NCBI GenBank assembly: GCA_016235245.1 | Contig: JACRLO010000001.1 | Location: 1 to 64,000, forward strand | Source of the DNA: Nitrospirota bacterium | Lineage (GTDB): Bacteria; Nitrospirota; Thermodesulfovibrionia; Thermodesulfovibrionales; UBA6898 | DNA: 64,000 bases | Reading direction: 5' to 3' | Part shown: positions 25,313-34,349 of the stretch, one piece after another | Position numbering within the stretch: the first letter of the stretch is position 1 | Layout: every line of letters starts with the position of its first letter | Translations under genes and position numbers: made by a program | Notes under the pieces: model-generated | The model's database searches: none | What the model was told of the DNA's origin: nothing | What the model saw: only the letters and a program-made list of their open reading frames with translations

Positions 25313-27994
25313 ATGGAAGAACGAAGACCTGATCCCGATCTCCTCCTGGCAAAGGTCCAGCAGGAAGAGGAGCGTCGGCGCGAAGGGCAGCTGAAGATAT
25401 TCTTTGGCGCTGCCCCTGGTGTTGGCAAGACCTATGCCATGCTGAGTGCTGCCCAGCAGAAGCTGGCAGAGGGTGTTGACATTGCAGTTGGTGTTGTCGA
25501 GACCCATAAGCGGAAAGAGACTGAAGCACTCCTTGCAGGTCTCGAACTGATCCCCCGCCATCCTGTCGAATACCGTGGTGCAGTGTTGTCGGAATTCGAC
25601 ATTGATACGGCCCTGAAGCGCAAACCTGAGATAATTCTGATGGATGAGCTGGCCCATACCAACGCCCCGGGCTCACGTCACAAAAAGCGTTGGCAGGACG
25701 TATACGAACTTCTTGGCGCAGGCATCAATGTATATACCACTATTAATGTGCAACATCTCGAAAGCCTGAATGACGTCGTTGCCCAGATCACAGGTATAAA
25801 CGTACACGAAACCGTTCCGGATTTTCTGCTCGACAGGGCTGATGAAATCGAGCTTGTTGATCTTCCGCCTGACGATCTGCTGCAGCGGCTGAAAGACGGC
25901 AAGGTCTATGTACCGGAGCTTGCGGCCCAGGCACGACAGAACTTTTTCAGGAAGGGCAACCTTCTTGCGTTGAGGGAACTTGCGCTTCGCCGCACTGCCG
26001 AACGTGTCGACGAGCAGATGCAGAGCTATCGGGAAGTCAAGGGCGTAAAGGAAGTCTGGCCTGCTGCGGAAAGACTGCTTGTATGCATCGGACCGAACCC
26101 CCGGTCGATCAGACTGATTCGTGCTGCAAAACGCATGGCTGCCGGCCTTCGTGCTGAATGGCTCGCTGTCTATGTAGAGGCCCCTCACAAGGTCAGGCCG
26201 TCTGAAAGCGACCTGAAACAGCTTGCAGAGCATATGCAATTGGCTGAAAGCCTCGGGGCAGAAACCGTTACGCTCTCCGGGCCTAAGGCCAGCGATGAGA
26301 TCCTGACCTACGCCCGTTACCGGAATGTCACCAAGATCATCACCGGCAAACCTACGCATCCGCGCTGGAAGGACAAGCTGTTTGGGTCAATGCTCGACGA
26401 ACTGGTGCGTGGCAGCGGCGATATCGAGGTTTATGTCATATCCGGCGATTCAGGTGAACCGATAAAGGGTGTCACTGCCAAACCGGGACGCGCTAAGCCC
26501 AAACCTAAGGAGTGGCTCTTCAGCCTTGGTGTTGTCGGGGCCTGCACAGGCCTGTCTTTTCTTATGGCCCCCTATTTCGAAGTCGTTGACCTTGCCATGG
26601 TCTATCTTCTTGGCGTTGTGATCGTAGCAGGGAGGACAGACCGCGGCCCGTCCCTTATTGCAGCACTTTTCAGTGTGGCTGCCTTTGACTTTTTTTTCAT
26701 TCCGCCGTACTACACCTTTGCGGTGGGTGATGTCCGTTATATCGTGACCTTTGTCGTCATGTTTACGATAGCGTTTATTATAAGCCGGCTGACACACCGG
26801 ATCAGGGACCAGGCAAATGCCTCCCGGCAGAGGGAAAAGAGGACAGCCGCAATGTACAGCCTCAGCCGCAAGTTCGTACATGAACGCGGCATTGAAAAGC
26901 TGAGCGCCATTGCGATCAAACATATCAGCGAGGTATTCTCGAGCCGCGTGATCATACTTGTGCCCGATGAGCGCGGAAAGCTTGTCATCCCCGTAACAGG
27001 TCCTGACACGTTTGCGCTTGATGATAAAGAACAGAGTGTGGCCCAATGGACTTTTGATCACCGTCAGAATGCAGGCCTCGGAACAGACACGCTGGCCGGC
27101 TCTCGCGCACTGTATGTGCCGCTTGTGGCCGCATCAAAAACAGTAGGGATAATAGGCGTTCTTCCCAATTCGCCACAGAGCTTCTTTGATCAGGAGCAGA
27201 TTCATGCCCTGGAGAGTTTTGCAAATCAGGCAGCAATGGCTATTGAACGCGCCTTCCTCTCTGAAGAAGCGCAGCAGGCACTTCTGAGGGCAGAGAAAGA
27301 GACGCTGCGCAACACCATGCTCAGCTCGGTTTCACATGACATCAGGACGCCGCTTGCAGCGATTACGGGCGCTGCAACTACCCTGCTTCAGCAGGATGCG
27401 GTCCTGGACCAGCACAATCGGCAGGAGCTTACACAGACCATTGCTGAAGAAGCGGACCACCTGAACCAGATCATCCGCAATGTGCTGGATATGACACGCC
27501 TTGAATCCAGGGCGATAACCATAAAGAAAGAATGGCAGTCCCTGGAGGAGATTGTGGGGGTTGTGCTGAACCGGCTCACCGAAAGGCTGAAAGATCGCCA
27601 TGTTGCAGTCGCGCTTCCGGGGGACCTGCCGCTGGTCCCCTTTGATCCCCTGCTGATCGAACAGGTCCTAATGAACCTGTTCGACAATGTGCTCAAATAT
27701 ACTCCTTCCGGGACACCGCTTGAGATTTCGGCGTCTGTCGGGGAGTCTGACGTTACAATAGAACTCGCCGACAGAGGCCCGGGGCTGCCTCAGGGAGGCG
27801 AAGAACATATCTTTGAAAAGTTCGTGCGCGGCTCGTCCCCTGGCGGCGGCATCGGGCTCGGATTGGCAATCTGTCGGGCAATTGTAGCTGCCCACGGCGG
27901 CAGTATATGGGCTGAAAATCGAATCGGTGGCGGTGCAGCGTTCAGGTTCACTCTTCCGTTGGGCGGGGAACAGCCGTTGACGGAAAAGGAATAA
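25313..27994 (+). CDS. kdpD: KdpD, sensor histidine kinase for K+ limitation
   Basis: 893 aa, full length. Order: KdpD N-terminal domain with Walker A GAAPGVGKT (~31-40) and DELAHTNAPGSRHKKRWQDV; a Usp-like domain (~245-370, GPNPRSIRLI...AVYVEAP); a four-helix membrane bundle (~395-490); a GAF-like region (~530-650); H-box SSVSHDIRTPLAAITG (His ~676); and HATPase (NLFDNVLKY, ADRGPGLP, GGGIGLGLAI). The SxS...FTAxY motif reported for c-di-AMP binding in S. aureus KdpD is not evident in the Usp region. It pairs with KdpE 10 bases downstream. Confidence 0.97.
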   Translation: MEERRPDPDLLLAKVQQEEERRREGQLKIFFGAAPGVGKTYAMLSAAQQKLAEGVDIAVGVVETHKRKETEALLAGLELIPRHPVEYRGAVLSEFDIDTALKRKPEIILMDELAHTNAPGSRHKKRWQDVYELLGAGINVYTTINVQHLESLNDVVAQITGINVHETVPDFLLDRADEIELVDLPPDDLLQRLKDGKVYVPELAAQARQNFFRKGNLLALRELALRRTAERVDEQMQSYREVKGVKEVWPAAERLLVCIGPNPRSIRLIRAAKRMAAGLRAEWLAVYVEAPHKVRPSESDLKQLAEHMQLAESLGAETVTLSGPKASDEILTYARYRNVTKIITGKPTHPRWKDKLFGSMLDELVRGSGDIEVYVISGDSGEPIKGVTAKPGRAKPKPKEWLFSLGVVGACTGLSFLMAPYFEVVDLAMVYLLGVVIVAGRTDRGPSLIAALFSVAAFDFFFIPPYYTFAVGDVRYIVTFVVMFTIAFIISRLTHRIRDQANASRQREKRTAAMYSLSRKFVHERGIEKLSAIAIKHISEVFSSRVIILVPDERGKLVIPVTGPDTFALDDKEQSVAQWTFDHRQNAGLGTDTLAGSRALYVPLVAASKTVGIIGVLPNSPQSFFDQEQIHALESFANQAAMAIERAFLSEEAQQALLRAEKETLRNTMLSSVSHDIRTPLAAITGAATTLLQQDAVLDQHNRQELTQTIAEEADHLNQIIRNVLDMTRLESRAITIKKEWQSLEEIVGVVLNRLTERLKDRHVAVALPGDLPLVPFDPLLIEQVLMNLFDNVLKYTPSGTPLEISASVGESDVTIELADRGPGLPQGGEEHIFEKFVRGSSPGGGIGLGLAICRAIVAAHGGSIWAENRIGGGAAFRFTLPLGGEQPLTEKE

Positions 27995-28004
27995 GATAAG
28001 CCAG

Positions 28005-28718
28005 ATGGCCGAGGATAAGGGATTAATACTTCTGATCGAGGACGAGCCTCAGATGCGCCGTTTTCTCCGGATTACGCTCCAGGGATACGGGTACCGGCTC
28101 ATTGAGACAGCTTCGGGACAGGAAGGTCTGACGCAGGCAGCAACGCGTAATCCGGATGTTATATTGCTGGACCTCGGTCTGCCTGACATCGACGGGCTGG
28201 AGGTCACAAAGAGGCTTCGGGAATGGACCCAGATTCCGATCATTGTTATTTCTGCGCGGGAACAGGAAGAAGATAAGATCAAAGCTCTTGACGCGGGCGC
28301 AGACGACTATCTGACCAAGCCCTTTGGCGCAGGCGAACTTTTGGCCAGAATTCGCGTGGCACTCCGTCATACGGCGACGCAACATGGTGAAGAAGAATCA
28401 GTTTTTGTTCTCGACAACCTCAAGGTCGATCTTCTGAAGAGGCAGGTCCTGCTCGATGACAGGGAAATACATCTGACACCTATTGAGTACAGGCTCCTTA
28501 CAACGCTGATAAAGCATGCCGGAAAAGTAATGACCCATAGCCAGCTCATGAAAGAGGTCTGGGGCCCTGCATATGTGGACCAGAGCCATTATCTGCGCAT
28601 CTATATGGCACAGCTCCGCCATAAGCTGGAGATTGATCCTGCGCGGCCGCGGTTTTTCATCAACGAGCCGGGGATTGGTTACAGGCTAAAGGTAGATTTT
28701 GATGAACTAAGCAGATGA
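28005..28718 (+). CDS. kdpE: KdpE, OmpR-family response regulator
   Basis: 237 aa. The receiver has IEDE at 11-14, phospho-Asp56 in ILLDLGLPD and Lys in DDYLTKPF. The winged helix ends ...RFFINEPGIGYRLK, as in KdpE. It should activate the kdp promoter through the TTTTTACA repeats at 20088-20106. Its last 40 bases overlap, tail to tail, the end of the P-type ATPase gene on the other strand. Confidence 0.96.
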   Translation: MAEDKGLILLIEDEPQMRRFLRITLQGYGYRLIETASGQEGLTQAATRNPDVILLDLGLPDIDGLEVTKRLREWTQIPIIVISAREQEEDKIKALDAGADDYLTKPFGAGELLARIRVALRHTATQHGEEESVFVLDNLKVDLLKRQVLLDDREIHLTPIEYRLLTTLIKHAGKVMTHSQLMKEVWGPAYVDQSHYLRIYMAQLRHKLEIDPARPRFFINEPGIGYRLKVDFDELSR

Positions 28719-31390
28719 CTGTGCCGCGTGACTGCTTTCCTTGCCTCGTCTGCAAAAAAGACCAGAAGCATGAACGGTATCAGGATGAGCCATATGTCTG
28801 CTCCAAGCGGGGCAGTGGCAAATATTCTGTTGCCCCAGGGATGATAGATGATGAAGGCGCTGAGAAGTATCTCTGCTGCAATGCCCCAGAGGATCATTCT
28901 GTTGCTGAAGATACCCCTTTTGAATACGGATTCACTCTGCGTTCTGCACGCAAAGACGGTGCCTATCTGCATAATCACAATCCCTAAAAAGGTGGCTGTA
29001 GATGCCTGCCGGGTCAACATGCTGTCTATAGGCAGTGCCATCCCCCAGTGCCAGCCGCCCTGCAGAAGAACCATAAAATATACAAAGAGTACGCCGATTG
29101 AACTGATCAGCCCGAGGAATACGTATCCCCTTAAGAGGACATTCAGATCGATAAGGCTTTCCCCCTGAGGCCTCGGCGGATTTTTCATGACATTTGACTC
29201 CGGGGGCTCAATGCCAAGTGCCAGTGCCGGAATTGTTTCAGTGCCAAGATCAATTGCAAGAATCTGCATAACGGTGAGCGGAAGGGGAATTTTAAAAAGC
29301 GCGAAAAGAATATACGGAACAGCCTCAGGCGTGCCGTGTGCAAAAATGTAGGTAATGAATTTTCTGATATTTTCAAAGACGGTCCTTCCTTCCTCGACGG
29401 CAGAAACAATGGTTGCAAAATTGTCATCCAGGAGTATCAGGTCAGCAGCTTCTTTCGCAACATCTGTTCCTGAGATACCCATAGCGATGCCGATATCAGC
29501 CTTCTTGAGCGCCGGCGCATCATTGACGCCATCGCCGGTTACAGCAACCCGCTCTCCCTGCTCTTTCAGGATCGAGACAACCCGCATCTTGTGCTTGGGC
29601 GTCATACGCGCAAAGATGATCTCCTTTGCCGAGAGCTTTTCCCGCAGCTCATTGTCATTGATCGTGACAAACTCAGCCCCTTCTACTACGACCGGCTCTC
29701 CTGTTACCAGACCGATTTCCCGTGCTATTGCGACAGCAGTTCTGCTGCCATCGCCGGTGATCATGATCACCCTGATCCCTGCACCATGACATTTTTTCAA
29801 AGCGTCAGGCACTTCGGGACGCGGCGGGTCCTCAAGCCCGATAAGACCGAGGAAGATGAGATCAGATTCAAGAGACTGAGGGTTAGGGACTGGGGGTTGG
29901 GGAACAGACCCCTTACCTTCAGCCATTTGCCCTGTGCCCTCCTTATACGCAAACGCAAGAACGCGCAGGCCGCTGTCCATGAGTTGATGGTATGCCTCCA
30001 TTGCCTGCGTGCGAAACGGCTCGTCCATCTTCTGCTTCGCGCCATTGAGCAGGAAGCTGTTGCATAAAGGAAGCATGCTTTCCATGGCGCCTTTTGTGTA
30101 CACGTATTCTTTGTCTTTGATCCTGTTCAGTGTGGTCATCCTCTTGCGGTCAGAGTCAAACGGTATCTCCGCGATGCGTTCTGCGTCAACATCGCCGATG
30201 CTCTCTCGTGCAAGCCTCAGGAGAGCGGTTTCTGTAGGATCGCCCTTATACGCATTGTCCGCATAACGGGCATTATTACAGAGGAACGCTGCCTGTAGCA
30301 GAACGTCTGTAGTCTTTGGCCTATGGTTTTTTGCCTCAATGACCCTGTTATCTGTCCATATCTTTGCTGCAGTCATCCTGTTCTGGGTCAGCGTTCCGGT
30401 CTTGTCCGTGCAGATGACCGTAACTGATCCGAGGGTTTCTACAGAAGTCAGGTTTTTTATCAAGGCATTTTTTTTTGCCAACCGCCTGCTTCCCATGACC
30501 AGGGCAAGTGTAACTGTTGGAAGCAACCCCTCAGGCACGTTAGCAACAATTAGTCCTATGGTAAAAATAAAGTTTTCCCAGAAAGACCGTCCCATCAAAT
30601 GACCCATCAGAAAAAGTGTGCCTCCCATTACCGTTGCCATGACTGCGATGAAGCGGGTGACCTTGATGATCTCTTTCTGAAGCGGGCTGAGGCCAGATTC
30701 GACGGCGCTGGTGAGATGGGCAATTCTTCCGAACTCTGTGCTCATGCCGGTTGCAAATACCAGTCCCTTGCCTGAGCCACTTGTTACGGTAGTCCCGGCA
30801 AAGACAATATTGGGACTATCCAGCAGTTCTCCCTCAAAAGGCTTATGGTCTCTGAGGCTCGCCTCTGACTCGCCCGTTAAGGCGGCGTTATTCACTTTGA
30901 GCATGGAGCTTTCGATCAGCCGTGCATCAGCCGGTATTCTGTCTCCTTCGGAAAAAAAGGCAATGTCGCCCGGCACGACCTCCCTGGAATGGACCTGTTT
31001 TTCCTTTCCTTCCCGCATGATCCTTACCTGGAAAGGAAGAAGTTTCTTTAGCGCCTCGAGGGCTTTTTCTGCGCGATATTCCTGGATGAAGGTAAAGATG
31101 GCATTGATAACGATAACACCGACAATAGCAAAACCGAGCATAGCCATGCCCTCACCCGGATGGAGATAGTCGGAAAGGAACCCCAGGCCGGCACCGACCC
31201 ATAGCAGGATTGCAAGAAAATGCGTGAACTGGCCGAAAAAGCGCAGGGCGAGATGGCTTTTATGCACCTCCCTGATCTCATTGAAGCCACTTTCAGCGAG
31301 GCGCTTTGCTGCCTCAGCCTCTGACAGACCTGCTTCAGAACTGACAAGCTGCCTGAGGGCATCCTCCCGGGAAAGGCTGTTAATCTTCAT
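28679..31390 (-). CDS. P2-type cation-transporting ATPase (Ca2+ or Na+/K+-like)
   Basis: 903 aa. Cation ATPase N-terminal domain, TGES loop (ALTGESEASL), VPEGLLPTVT in TM4, phosphorylation motif CTDKTGTLT near 330, MTGDG near 555 and TGDGVNDAPALKKADIG near 610, and about ten TM helices. PEGLL in TM4 and the overall layout resemble Na+/K+ and Ca2+ P2 pumps; ion specificity is not certain. Residues ~483-508 hold an odd insert rich in P, Q, N and S (VPQPPVPNPQSLES) encoded by a repeat-like DNA segment. It is preceded by, and overlaps, the universal stress gene. Confidence 0.93.
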   Translation of the reverse strand: MKINSLSREDALRQLVSSEAGLSEAEAAKRLAESGFNEIREVHKSHLALRFFGQFTHFLAILLWVGAGLGFLSDYLHPGEGMAMLGFAIVGVIVINAIFTFIQEYRAEKALEALKKLLPFQVRIMREGKEKQVHSREVVPGDIAFFSEGDRIPADARLIESSMLKVNNAALTGESEASLRDHKPFEGELLDSPNIVFAGTTVTSGSGKGLVFATGMSTEFGRIAHLTSAVESGLSPLQKEIIKVTRFIAVMATVMGGTLFLMGHLMGRSFWENFIFTIGLIVANVPEGLLPTVTLALVMGSRRLAKKNALIKNLTSVETLGSVTVICTDKTGTLTQNRMTAAKIWTDNRVIEAKNHRPKTTDVLLQAAFLCNNARYADNAYKGDPTETALLRLARESIGDVDAERIAEIPFDSDRKRMTTLNRIKDKEYVYTKGAMESMLPLCNSFLLNGAKQKMDEPFRTQAMEAYHQLMDSGLRVLAFAYKEGTGQMAEGKGSVPQPPVPNPQSLESDLIFLGLIGLEDPPRPEVPDALKKCHGAGIRVIMITGDGSRTAVAIAREIGLVTGEPVVVEGAEFVTINDNELREKLSAKEIIFARMTPKHKMRVVSILKEQGERVAVTGDGVNDAPALKKADIGIAMGISGTDVAKEAADLILLDDNFATIVSAVEEGRTVFENIRKFITYIFAHGTPEAVPYILFALFKIPLPLTVMQILAIDLGTETIPALALGIEPPESNVMKNPPRPQGESLIDLNVLLRGYVFLGLISSIGVLFVYFMVLLQGGWHWGMALPIDSMLTRQASTATFLGIVIMQIGTVFACRTQSESVFKRGIFSNRMILWGIAAEILLSAFIIYHPWGNRIFATAPLGADIWLILIPFMLLVFFADEARKAVTRHSHLLSSSKSTFSL
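29868..29935 (-). repeat. Low-complexity repeat words inserted in frame in the P-type ATPase gene
   Basis: On the minus strand the words CCCCAACCCCCAGTCCC and TAACCCTCAGTCTCTTGAATC lie within the ATPase coding region and preserve the frame. They translate to a Pro/Gln/Asn-rich stretch between the conserved AFAYKEG and LIFLGLIGLEDPPR segments, where homologues as I know them run on directly. The pattern looks like intergenic repeat words rather than coding sequence. Confidence 0.6.
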
Positions 31391-32219
31391 GCCGTGGTTT
31401 CAGGATGATCAGGTCGCAGGGGGTTTCTCTGAGCACTTCTTCAACAGGATTGCCCCTGAGCAGGGAAGTAAACAGACTCCGCTCGCTTGCGCCCATGATT
31501 ATCAGATCATGTCTTTTTGCGAACGCCTCTATCGTAATATTCCGGGCAGTCTGTCCCGGCCGAAGCTTTCCCTCATGGCCGATATTATGCCGCTTCAGAT
31601 ATTTGATGAACTGAGCAATGTCATGTGATGTGCGCTCTTCCCATTGCAAAGGCGTGAGATGTATTTCACCATGGAAGAACTTTGTCAGGGGCTTTGGCGC
31701 ATGGAAGACAATGACCTTTGAGCTGAATGCCTGAGCCATCTGTGTGACAAAAGAGGCGCGCTCAGATACGTGATCAATCTTGGCTTTGAGCGGCACCAGG
31801 ATTTTGCTGGGATGCACCCTGCCCGAATGGACAACCCGAACCAGTGCTACCGAGCAGGGAAGTTTCAGGGAAAGGCTTCGCGCAACGGTTCCTGAATAAA
31901 ACCTTCTTTTGATGTCTTCCCGCCGCGTTGCTGCAAAAACGATGCTGATATTCTCATGCTGAACGATCTTCCTGATATCTGCAACAGGGTCGCCCATTTC
32001 TGCGATGCTCTCTGCCTGGACATTCAGTTCCATGGCCTCATTGAAGAGACGTTTTACCGCATCCTCGGCTGAGCGGCAGTTATGCTGCGACATGCATTTT
32101 TCAGCAACAAAACAGATATAAAACTTTGCGTTGCAGGCCTTCGCCAGATGCAGGGCATAGCGCGCAGCAACTTCGGAGTTCAGATGTTCATTGACTGCAG
32201 CAAGGATATTCGTATACAT
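31380..32219 (-). CDS. Tandem-domain universal stress protein (UspA family)
   Basis: 279 aa formed of two Usp folds (1-~135 and ~143-279). The second carries IIMGASERSLFTSLLRGNPVEEVL, close to the ATP-binding G-x2-G-x9-G-S/T-V pattern. The first (VFAATRREDIKRRFYSGTVARSLSL) is more degenerate, so only one site may bind nucleotide. Its 3' end overlaps the ATPase start by 11 bases, so the stress protein and pump are translated together; a role in modulating the pump is inference. Confidence 0.88.
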   Translation of the reverse strand: MYTNILAAVNEHLNSEVAARYALHLAKACNAKFYICFVAEKCMSQHNCRSAEDAVKRLFNEAMELNVQAESIAEMGDPVADIRKIVQHENISIVFAATRREDIKRRFYSGTVARSLSLKLPCSVALVRVVHSGRVHPSKILVPLKAKIDHVSERASFVTQMAQAFSSKVIVFHAPKPLTKFFHGEIHLTPLQWEERTSHDIAQFIKYLKRHNIGHEGKLRPGQTARNITIEAFAKRHDLIIMGASERSLFTSLLRGNPVEEVLRETPCDLIILKPRHED

Positions 32220-32457
32220 GGTTAGCCACAGGATACCACCAAAAGGGCGTCAAGGCAACGGATGGGATATCGATCGATTTGGCTCACACATAATGGCGTC
32301 CGAGATAGCGGCGAAGAGGCCGGTACTTCTGATACAATGTTTTTGCTTATTGTCGCAATGAGGGCCAGTCAGTGTATCGATAAGTGAATTATCTTTCCAA
32401 CGCACCTATTTTCAGCAATGGTGTGATAGAATAATTCAATAAAATCAACGGGAAAAA

Positions 32458-32534
32458 TGGTCGGGGCGAAAGGATTTGAACCTTCGACCCCACGGTCCCG
32501 AACCGTGTGCGCTACCGGACTGCGCTACGCCCCG
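32458..32534 (-). tRNA. tRNA-Pro(CGG)
   Basis: A 77-base minus-strand tRNA: acceptor CGGGGCG pairs with CGCCCCG, D arm GCGCAGTCCGGTAGCGC, anticodon loop TTCGGGA (anticodon CGG, proline), and T arm GGTTCAAATCC. The CCA end is encoded. Confidence 0.97.
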
Positions 32535-32614
32535 AACATGACATAATAGAAAGCAAGCCCTGCGCTTGTCAAGTAAGCCTCATAACAACGGTATAGCTGA
32601 AGGCATAAAAAGAC

Positions 32615-33376
32615 ATGGACATATCGAGCAGAGTCAACATAGTGAAGATCAGGGATGCTTCTGTAGAAGAGGTAGAGGATTTTGTTGCCGTTGAAAAAAA
32701 AGTGAGGATATCGGTAAACGGCAGACATGCTCTCAGCCTTTACTGCAGCCCGCAGATGATCAGGGAGTTTGTCGTCGGCGTAGTCTTCAATGAAGGCCTG
32801 ATCTCGGGAGGATGGTGCGCAGAGAGGATATCGATCACCTACGGCGAGGAGATCAATGTAGATATACCGGCAAGCGGCACGATCGCTGAGGGTGAAAAGA
32901 TTACCACATCAGGCTGCGCCGGCGGTATAAGCCTGAACAGGGCGCTCCCCTCAGAAAGGATATCAGACCCAGCGGTCTTTGATCTCCAGGATATCAGGGG
33001 ACTGTACCATGAGTTTCAAAAAAGATCTGAAGGATACAAGGCAACAGGCGGAGTCCATAGTGCAGCTCTTGCCGACAGACAGCGCATGCTCTTTTTTGCT
33101 GAAGATATCGGCAGGCATAATGCCGTGGACAAGGTAATCGGGTATGCTCTTCTTGAAGATATCCCTTTCCCCGGAAAAATCATGCTTGCAAGCGGCAGAC
33201 TCTCCTCGGAGATCGTTCTGAAGTGCGGACGCTGCGGAATTCGGGTTATCAGCAGCAGGGCAGCACCTACCAGCCTTTCCGTTGATATCGCTGAATCGTC
33301 CGGCCTAACCCTTATCGGGTTTGCACGCGGCGACAGAATGAATATCTACACGGGCAGGCAGAGAATAAGACTATAG
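32615..33376 (+). CDS. fdhD: FdhD, formate dehydrogenase sulfurtransferase
   Basis: 253 aa. FdhD passes sulfur from IscS to the Mo/W-bis-MGD cofactor of formate dehydrogenase. Signature motifs: TTSGCAGG near 100 (one conserved Cys of the usual C-x2-C), GGVHSAALAD near 150, EDIGRHNAVDKVIG near 167 and GRLSSEIVLKCGRCGI near 200. It has one Cys in the first loop (SGCAGG), as many homologues do. No formate dehydrogenase lies in the window. Convergent with the pil operon (6-base overlap of ends). Confidence 0.95.
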   Translation: MDISSRVNIVKIRDASVEEVEDFVAVEKKVRISVNGRHALSLYCSPQMIREFVVGVVFNEGLISGGWCAERISITYGEEINVDIPASGTIAEGEKITTSGCAGGISLNRALPSERISDPAVFDLQDIRGLYHEFQKRSEGYKATGGVHSAALADRQRMLFFAEDIGRHNAVDKVIGYALLEDIPFPGKIMLASGRLSSEIVLKCGRCGIRVISSRAAPTSLSVDIAESSGLTLIGFARGDRMNIYTGRQRIRL

Positions 33377-34336
33377 ATCGAAGAGCTTTTTTCTGAGAAT
33401 CACAATCTCGAAACTGACTGCCGCCATGGCAACAAGATTATGTATGTACCCAAGCCCCGCATCGAGGACCGACCTGTTTCCGTTATCTACATAGAGCAGT
33501 CCGATAATCTTGTCTCTGATCGTAACCGGCATCATGCAACAGTCCTGAGGCGTTCCATTAAGCCGTTCAATGAGCAATTCGTTGCCGGGTATCTTCAGGA
33601 GAGGACCCCGATAGTATGTTTTCCTGCTGAGGACTTCTGAGAATATAGACTGCCCATCAGCAGGCACATTAAAATGGTCAACTTCAACACCACGTGCCTT
33701 CCATCCGGAGACTGCGTTGCCCTTAACGAGGAAAACCGCGGCCCTTGACGCAACAGGCTTCGTGTCGTTCAGGAGTATGCCTATGACCTCTTCCTTGTCC
33801 CGAACTGCAGCAAACTGCTCTTTAACCTTTACGATCTGCTGAGCTGCGTCCTCAGGTTTCTTGTCCTCCTGGGCATCCGCGCCGCCAAAAACACTGATGT
33901 AACGGAGATCCCTTTTGAGGTCGTAATACTTCTCAAGGCAGTAAAGAAGCCTCAGCTCTGTAATGACATAGGGGATAATATCAAGGCCAATAAGAAAACG
34001 GAGTTCGTCAACGGTAGACAGGGATCGCGGATCAAGCATTGCAGCATGCAGCCTGTTGCGGTCTTTCCTGAACGGCAGGATCTTGTATTTGTCGGCAAAC
34101 TCAGCGGTGATGGTCGCTATTACCTCTGGGTCAATGGCATTCAGATCAGCCACCTTGACTGCAGGGACTTTGAAAAAGGAACTCAGGAAGGAAAGCATCT
34201 CATTTTCTTTGATAAAGCCGAGTTCAATGATGTTCGACCCGATCCGGCCGCCGAAGATGACCTGTCGTTCGAGAGCCTTTTTCAGCTGATCTCTGGTGAT
34301 GATACTGTTCTTGATTAATGCTTCGCCGAGTTTCAT
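33371..34336 (-). CDS. MshEN-domain/GAF-like protein at the end of the pil operon
   Basis: 321 aa. Residues 1-~150 match the N-terminal MshEN (T2SSE-N) domain of pilus ATPases: KLGEALIKNSIITRDQLKKAL, then GGRIGSNIIELGFI and VPAVKVADLN. MshEN repeats of this kind bind cyclic di-GMP. A linker (~150-175) and a GAF-like domain follow (GILLNDTKPVASRAAVFLV, MMPVTIRDKIIGLLYVDNG). There is no ATPase core, so it is a regulator, not a motor. It lies 13 bases after pilR and is likely a c-di-GMP input to pilus control (inference). Confidence 0.8.
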   Translation of the reverse strand: MKLGEALIKNSIITRDQLKKALERQVIFGGRIGSNIIELGFIKENEMLSFLSSFFKVPAVKVADLNAIDPEVIATITAEFADKYKILPFRKDRNRLHAAMLDPRSLSTVDELRFLIGLDIIPYVITELRLLYCLEKYYDLKRDLRYISVFGGADAQEDKKPEDAAQQIVKVKEQFAAVRDKEEVIGILLNDTKPVASRAAVFLVKGNAVSGWKARGVEVDHFNVPADGQSIFSEVLSRKTYYRGPLLKIPGNELLIERLNGTPQDCCMMPVTIRDKIIGLLYVDNGNRSVLDAGLGYIHNLVAMAAVSFEIVILRKKLFDL

Positions 34337-34349
34337 CAGGACTATTGTA

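Noticed and set aside
32220-32457. 238-base gap upstream of the stress-protein gene and tRNA-Pro
   Set aside because: Only a weak promoter-like pair (TTGCGA...TATCAG, minus strand near 32330-32360) was seen; not enough to annotate.
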